A stretch of 25,851 bases of DNA from DASQUK01 sp035641315 (GTDB taxonomy: Bacteria; Actinomycetota; Acidimicrobiia; Acidimicrobiales; VFJN01). Positions 22,684-25,851 of the stretch are shown in pieces; position 1 is the stretch's first letter, and every line of letters starts with the position of its first letter. The notes beneath the pieces are model-generated. The model saw nothing but the letters and a program-made list of their open reading frames with translations. It was not told where the DNA came from and made no database searches. The position numbers and the translations under genes are program-made. The stretch lies in the NCBI GenBank assembly GCA_035641315.1, contig DASQUK010000020.1, positions 1 through 25,851 on the forward strand, given 5' to 3'.

Positions 22684-25600
22684 GTGCGAGCCCCCGACGA
22701 CCTGCCGCGCCGCGGCCCCCGGCGCAAGAACGGCCGACGCGGGCGCACGCTGCTCATCGTCGGCGTCGTCTTGGCCTTCATCCTGCTGACGTCGCTGCGG
22801 GGCATCGCCGGCTTCTACACCGATTACCTGTGGTTCGACTCGCTGGGCCAGACCGGCGTGTGGCGGGGCGTCCTGGGCGCCAAGCTGAGCCTGGCGCTCA
22901 TCTTCATGGCGGGGTTCTTCCTACTGGCGTGGTCCAACCTGATCATCGCCGACCGCATCGCTCCGCCCTACCGGTTGTCGGGGCCGGAGGACGAGCTCCT
23001 CGAGCGCTATCACGACATCGTCGACGACCGCATGGGCTGGGTGCGGATCATCATCTGCGTGCTGCTGGCGATCATCGCCGGCTCGGGGGTGTCATCGGAG
23101 TGGAACTCGTGGGTGCTGTTCACCAACGGCGGTGACTTCGGGATCGAGGACCCGCAGTTCCACAACGACATCGGGTTCTACGTGTTCCGGCTGCCGTTCC
23201 TCTCGTTCGTGGTCGACTGGCTGTTCGCGTCGCTCCTGATCGTCATCATCGTCACGGCGGTGGCGCACTACCTCAACGGCGGCATCCGGGTGCAACCGCC
23301 GTCGCCGCGGGTCACGCCGCAGGTCAAGGCGCACCTGTCGGTGCTGCTGGCGGTGCTGGCGCTGATCAAGACCGCGGACTACTGGCTGCAGCGCTTCGAG
23401 CTCACGACGTCGACCCGGGGCATCGTCGACGGCGCCAGCTACACCGACGTGCAAGCGCAGCTCCCGGCGCTCAACCTGCTCGTGCTCATCTCGTTGTGCG
23501 CGGCGGCGCTGTTCGTTTTCAACATCTTCCGCCGCGGCTGGACGCTCCCGGCGGTGGCCGTGGGCCTGTGGATGTTCGTGGCCGTCGTGGCCGGGGGCAT
23601 CTACCCGGCGTACGTCCAGCGTTTCCGGGTTCAGCCCAACGAGTCGGCCCGTGAACGTCCCTACATCGAGCGCAACATCGAGTTGACCCAGGGGGCGCTG
23701 GGGCTCGACAACGTCGAGACCCAACGGTTCGAGCCCAAGACCGACCCCAACGAGGTGCAGCTGACCGGCGCCGAGCCCACCGTGCGCAACATCCGCCTGT
23801 GGGACCCGGCCGCCCGCGTGTCGGGCCAGACGTTCGAGCAGCTCCAGCGGATCCGCAACTTCTACAACATCAACGACGTCGACGTTGACCGCTACACCGT
23901 CAACGGCCAGTCCACGCAGATGAACGTCGGCGTCCGGACGATCAACCCCGACGGTGTCCCCGGCGACTCGTGGGAGGCCGCGCACCTCGCCTACACGCAC
24001 GGCTACGGCGTGGTGTTGGCGCCGTCCAACGCAGCCGAGGGCAACGAGCCGCGGTTCACGCTCGGCGACATCCCCCAAGACGACGTCGAGGGCATCACGG
24101 TGAACCAACCGGGCATCTACTTCGGCGAGGACCTCGACGGCTACATCGTGGTCAACACCAACCGCGAGGAGATCGACTTCCAGGACGAGGAGGGGGACAC
24201 CCAGTCCACGACCTACGCCGGCGAGGACGGGGTGGAGGCCAACTCGCTGGTGCGGCGGGCGGCGTTCGCCCTGCGATTCGGCGATCTCAACCCGCTGATC
24301 TCGGATTTCATGACTGACGACTCGAGGGTCGTCTACGTACGGGACGTCGTAGAGCGGGTCACCAAGCTGGCGCCGTTCCTGCATGCCGACGCCGACCCGT
24401 ACCCGGTGGTGGTCGACGGCTCGGTCCAGTGGGTGGTCGATCTGTACACGACGACGTCGCGGTACCCCTACGCGCAGATGGCCGATACCGACCAGGTGTC
24501 GTCGTCGAGCGGTCTGGATCACCGCTTCAACTACGTGCGCAACTCGGTCAAGGCCATCGTCGACGCCTACAACGGCACGGTGACGCTCTACGTGATGGAC
24601 GAGGAGGATCCCATCATCGACGCCTACCGGGATGCGTTCCCCGACCTGTTCAGCGACGAGCCCATGCCCGACGCGCTGCAGGCCCACTTGCGTTACCCGG
24701 AGGACCTGTTCCGGATCCAGACGGCCGCCTACGCCCGCTATCACCTCGACGACCCCGACGACTTCTTCAACCAGGACGACGCTTGGCGGGTCGCCCGGGA
24801 CCCGGGCACGGCCGGCGCCGACCCCTCCACCCAGGTCACCAACGAACAGGGGCAGGTCACCGGTGCGCAGGCCCCCCGCATCGCCCCCTACTACCAGCTG
24901 CTCCAGCTGCCGAACGCGTCGGGGGAGGTGTCGGCCGAGGCCGAGATGGTGCTGATGCGGCCGTTCGTGCCGTTCAGCGAAGACGACCGAACTCAACGGC
25001 TCACCGCGTTCATGGCGGCGCGCATGGACCCCGGCCACTACGGCGAGCTGGTCGTCTACGAGATGCCGCCGGGCGATCTTCCCGACGGACCGGGCTTGGC
25101 CGCCGCCGCCATCGTCGCCGACCAGAACGTCGCCCGAGATCAGACCGAGCTGGGACAACGTGGGTCGGAGGTGCTGTACGGGAACCTGCTGCTGGTGCCC
25201 ATCGACAACGCCCTGCTCTACGTGCAGCCGTTCTACGTCGTACCCGAGGCGGAGACCCGCCAGATCGCCCAGTTGGAACGTGTGATCGCAACGTTCGGCG
25301 AAGAGGTGGTGATCGAGAACACGCTGCAGGAGGCCCTGCTGGCGCTGTTCGGTGAGGAAGTGCCGACGCAGGAGCGACCCGACGAGCCCTCTGCCGAGGA
25401 ACCCGAGGGCGAGGGCGCGCCCGCCGAGCCCGAGGGCACCGCAGCCGAGGAGGCCGCCAGGCTGCTCGCCGATGCCGACGCGCTGTTCGCTGAGGCCGAC
25501 GAGGCTCTGGCCGACGGCGATCTGGCCGCCTACCAGGATGCGATCAACGAGGCGCGGGACCTGATAGACGAGGCGAACGCGCTGCTGGCCGGCGAGGAGG

Positions 25601-25692
25601 GCGCCGAGGGCGGGGAGGGCGGCGAGGCTCCGCCGGACGACGAGACGACGACCACGAGCACCACCACGGAGCCCGAGGTGTCACCGGCGTAG
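22684..25692 (+). CDS. UPF0182 family integral membrane protein
   Basis: This 1002-aa protein belongs to UPF0182 (mycobacterial Rv3193c type). A basic N-terminus (RRGPRRKNGRRGR) precedes about seven TMs within the first ~310 residues, including the family motif FYTDYLWFDSLGQTGVW and the loop NSWVLFTNGGDFGIEDPQFHNDIGFYVFRLPFL. The large C-terminal part (~315-900) is probably extracytoplasmic (RNIRLWDP, FYNINDVDVDRY, YTHGYGVVLAPSN, GIYFGE). The last ~110 residues form an acidic tail with a helical Ala/Glu repeat and end in a Thr-rich stretch. Function is not established. The GTG start follows a -10 box by 6 nt. Confidence 0.92.
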   Translation: MRAPDDLPRRGPRRKNGRRGRTLLIVGVVLAFILLTSLRGIAGFYTDYLWFDSLGQTGVWRGVLGAKLSLALIFMAGFFLLAWSNLIIADRIAPPYRLSGPEDELLERYHDIVDDRMGWVRIIICVLLAIIAGSGVSSEWNSWVLFTNGGDFGIEDPQFHNDIGFYVFRLPFLSFVVDWLFASLLIVIIVTAVAHYLNGGIRVQPPSPRVTPQVKAHLSVLLAVLALIKTADYWLQRFELTTSTRGIVDGASYTDVQAQLPALNLLVLISLCAAALFVFNIFRRGWTLPAVAVGLWMFVAVVAGGIYPAYVQRFRVQPNESARERPYIERNIELTQGALGLDNVETQRFEPKTDPNEVQLTGAEPTVRNIRLWDPAARVSGQTFEQLQRIRNFYNINDVDVDRYTVNGQSTQMNVGVRTINPDGVPGDSWEAAHLAYTHGYGVVLAPSNAAEGNEPRFTLGDIPQDDVEGITVNQPGIYFGEDLDGYIVVNTNREEIDFQDEEGDTQSTTYAGEDGVEANSLVRRAAFALRFGDLNPLISDFMTDDSRVVYVRDVVERVTKLAPFLHADADPYPVVVDGSVQWVVDLYTTTSRYPYAQMADTDQVSSSSGLDHRFNYVRNSVKAIVDAYNGTVTLYVMDEEDPIIDAYRDAFPDLFSDEPMPDALQAHLRYPEDLFRIQTAAYARYHLDDPDDFFNQDDAWRVARDPGTAGADPSTQVTNEQGQVTGAQAPRIAPYYQLLQLPNASGEVSAEAEMVLMRPFVPFSEDDRTQRLTAFMAARMDPGHYGELVVYEMPPGDLPDGPGLAAAAIVADQNVARDQTELGQRGSEVLYGNLLLVPIDNALLYVQPFYVVPEAETRQIAQLERVIATFGEEVVIENTLQEALLALFGEEVPTQERPDEPSAEEPEGEGAPAEPEGTAAEEAARLLADADALFAEADEALADGDLAAYQDAINEARDLIDEANALLAGEEGAEGGEGGEAPPDDETTTTSTTTEPEVSPA

Positions 25693-25725
25693 CCGGCGGC
25701 TGGGCGCTGCCCCGGCCTGGTTGGG

Positions 25726-25754
25726 TTGGCGGTCCTGGGAGCTGCCGCTATGGT
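25726..25754 (+). promoter_or_regulatory. Promoter of the initiator tRNA gene
   Basis: A -35 TTGGCG (25726-25731), a 17-nt spacer and a -10 TATGGT (25749-25754) give near-ideal sigma-70-type geometry. Transcription would start about 10 nt before the mature tRNA. Confidence 0.65.
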
Positions 25755-25770
25755 GTGTCTCCCCAAACGG

Positions 25771-25847
<77 letters not shown>

Positions 25848-25851
25848 AGAA

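Noticed and set aside
23092..25158. Long minus-strand open frame (688 codons) opposite UPF0182
   Set aside because: The + strand frame encodes a clear UPF0182 protein with matching motifs. The antisense frame is a by-product of high third-position GC and gives a Val/Gly/Arg/His-rich product with no family features.

Overview
The window is a GC-rich, densely coding piece of an actinobacterial chromosome. The best guess is class Acidimicrobiia or a near relative. The reasons are very high G+C at third codon positions, a SenX3-RegX3 type phosphate two-component system, a zincin_2 (DUF2342) metallopeptidase, a PDZ-plus-Lon membrane protease and a UPF0182 membrane protein (a set whose mycobacterial counterparts are neighbours), and many genes whose start codon lies only 5-8 nt after a TANNNT box, as expected for leaderless mRNAs. 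The class-level placement is an inference. No prophage module, transposase or CRISPR array was seen.

Positions 1-9543 form a phosphate-acquisition island, all on the + strand. It starts with the 3' part of a PhoX/DUF839 phosphatase and a strong hairpin. Tandem 11-nt GTTC repeats (PHO-box-like) follow, then pstS-pstC-pstA-pstB-phoU, surE and senX3-regX3. Phosphate capture, transport, signalling, transcriptional response and phosphate release from nucleotides and esters are thus encoded together. A ~90-bp three-hairpin element lies on each side of senX3-regX3. A second repeat family, carrying a 26-codon mini-ORF, sits between the two genes.

Positions 9600-14989 hold an MFS transporter, a minus-strand zincin_2 protein whose start codon lies in a hairpin, a tail-anchored SDR-like protein lacking the usual Tyr/Lys pair, and a membrane-anchored trypsin-like/PDZ protein (HtrA architecture) in which all three catalytic residues appear to be replaced.

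Positions 15083-17239 (+) hold moaE, a 60-residue single-pass membrane protein and an MreB paralogue in one operon. A hairpin follows, then a coupled pair of tiny genes (46 aa, and a 74-aa protein with four CxxC pairs). On the minus strand, 17277-19180 encodes an Ala/Arg-rich two-TM protein followed by a HEAT-repeat protein. Divergent to them are the PDZ-LonB protease, a DivIVA-like coiled-coil protein ending in what looks like a phage MuF-type Cys/His module, the 1002-aa UPF0182 protein, and an initiator tRNA-Met with its own promoter at the right edge.

The most unusual items are the DivIVA/MuF-like fusion (20500-22623), the triad-less HtrA-like protein beside an SDR-like protein with altered catalytic residues, and the repeat family placed at the senX3/regX3 translational junction.
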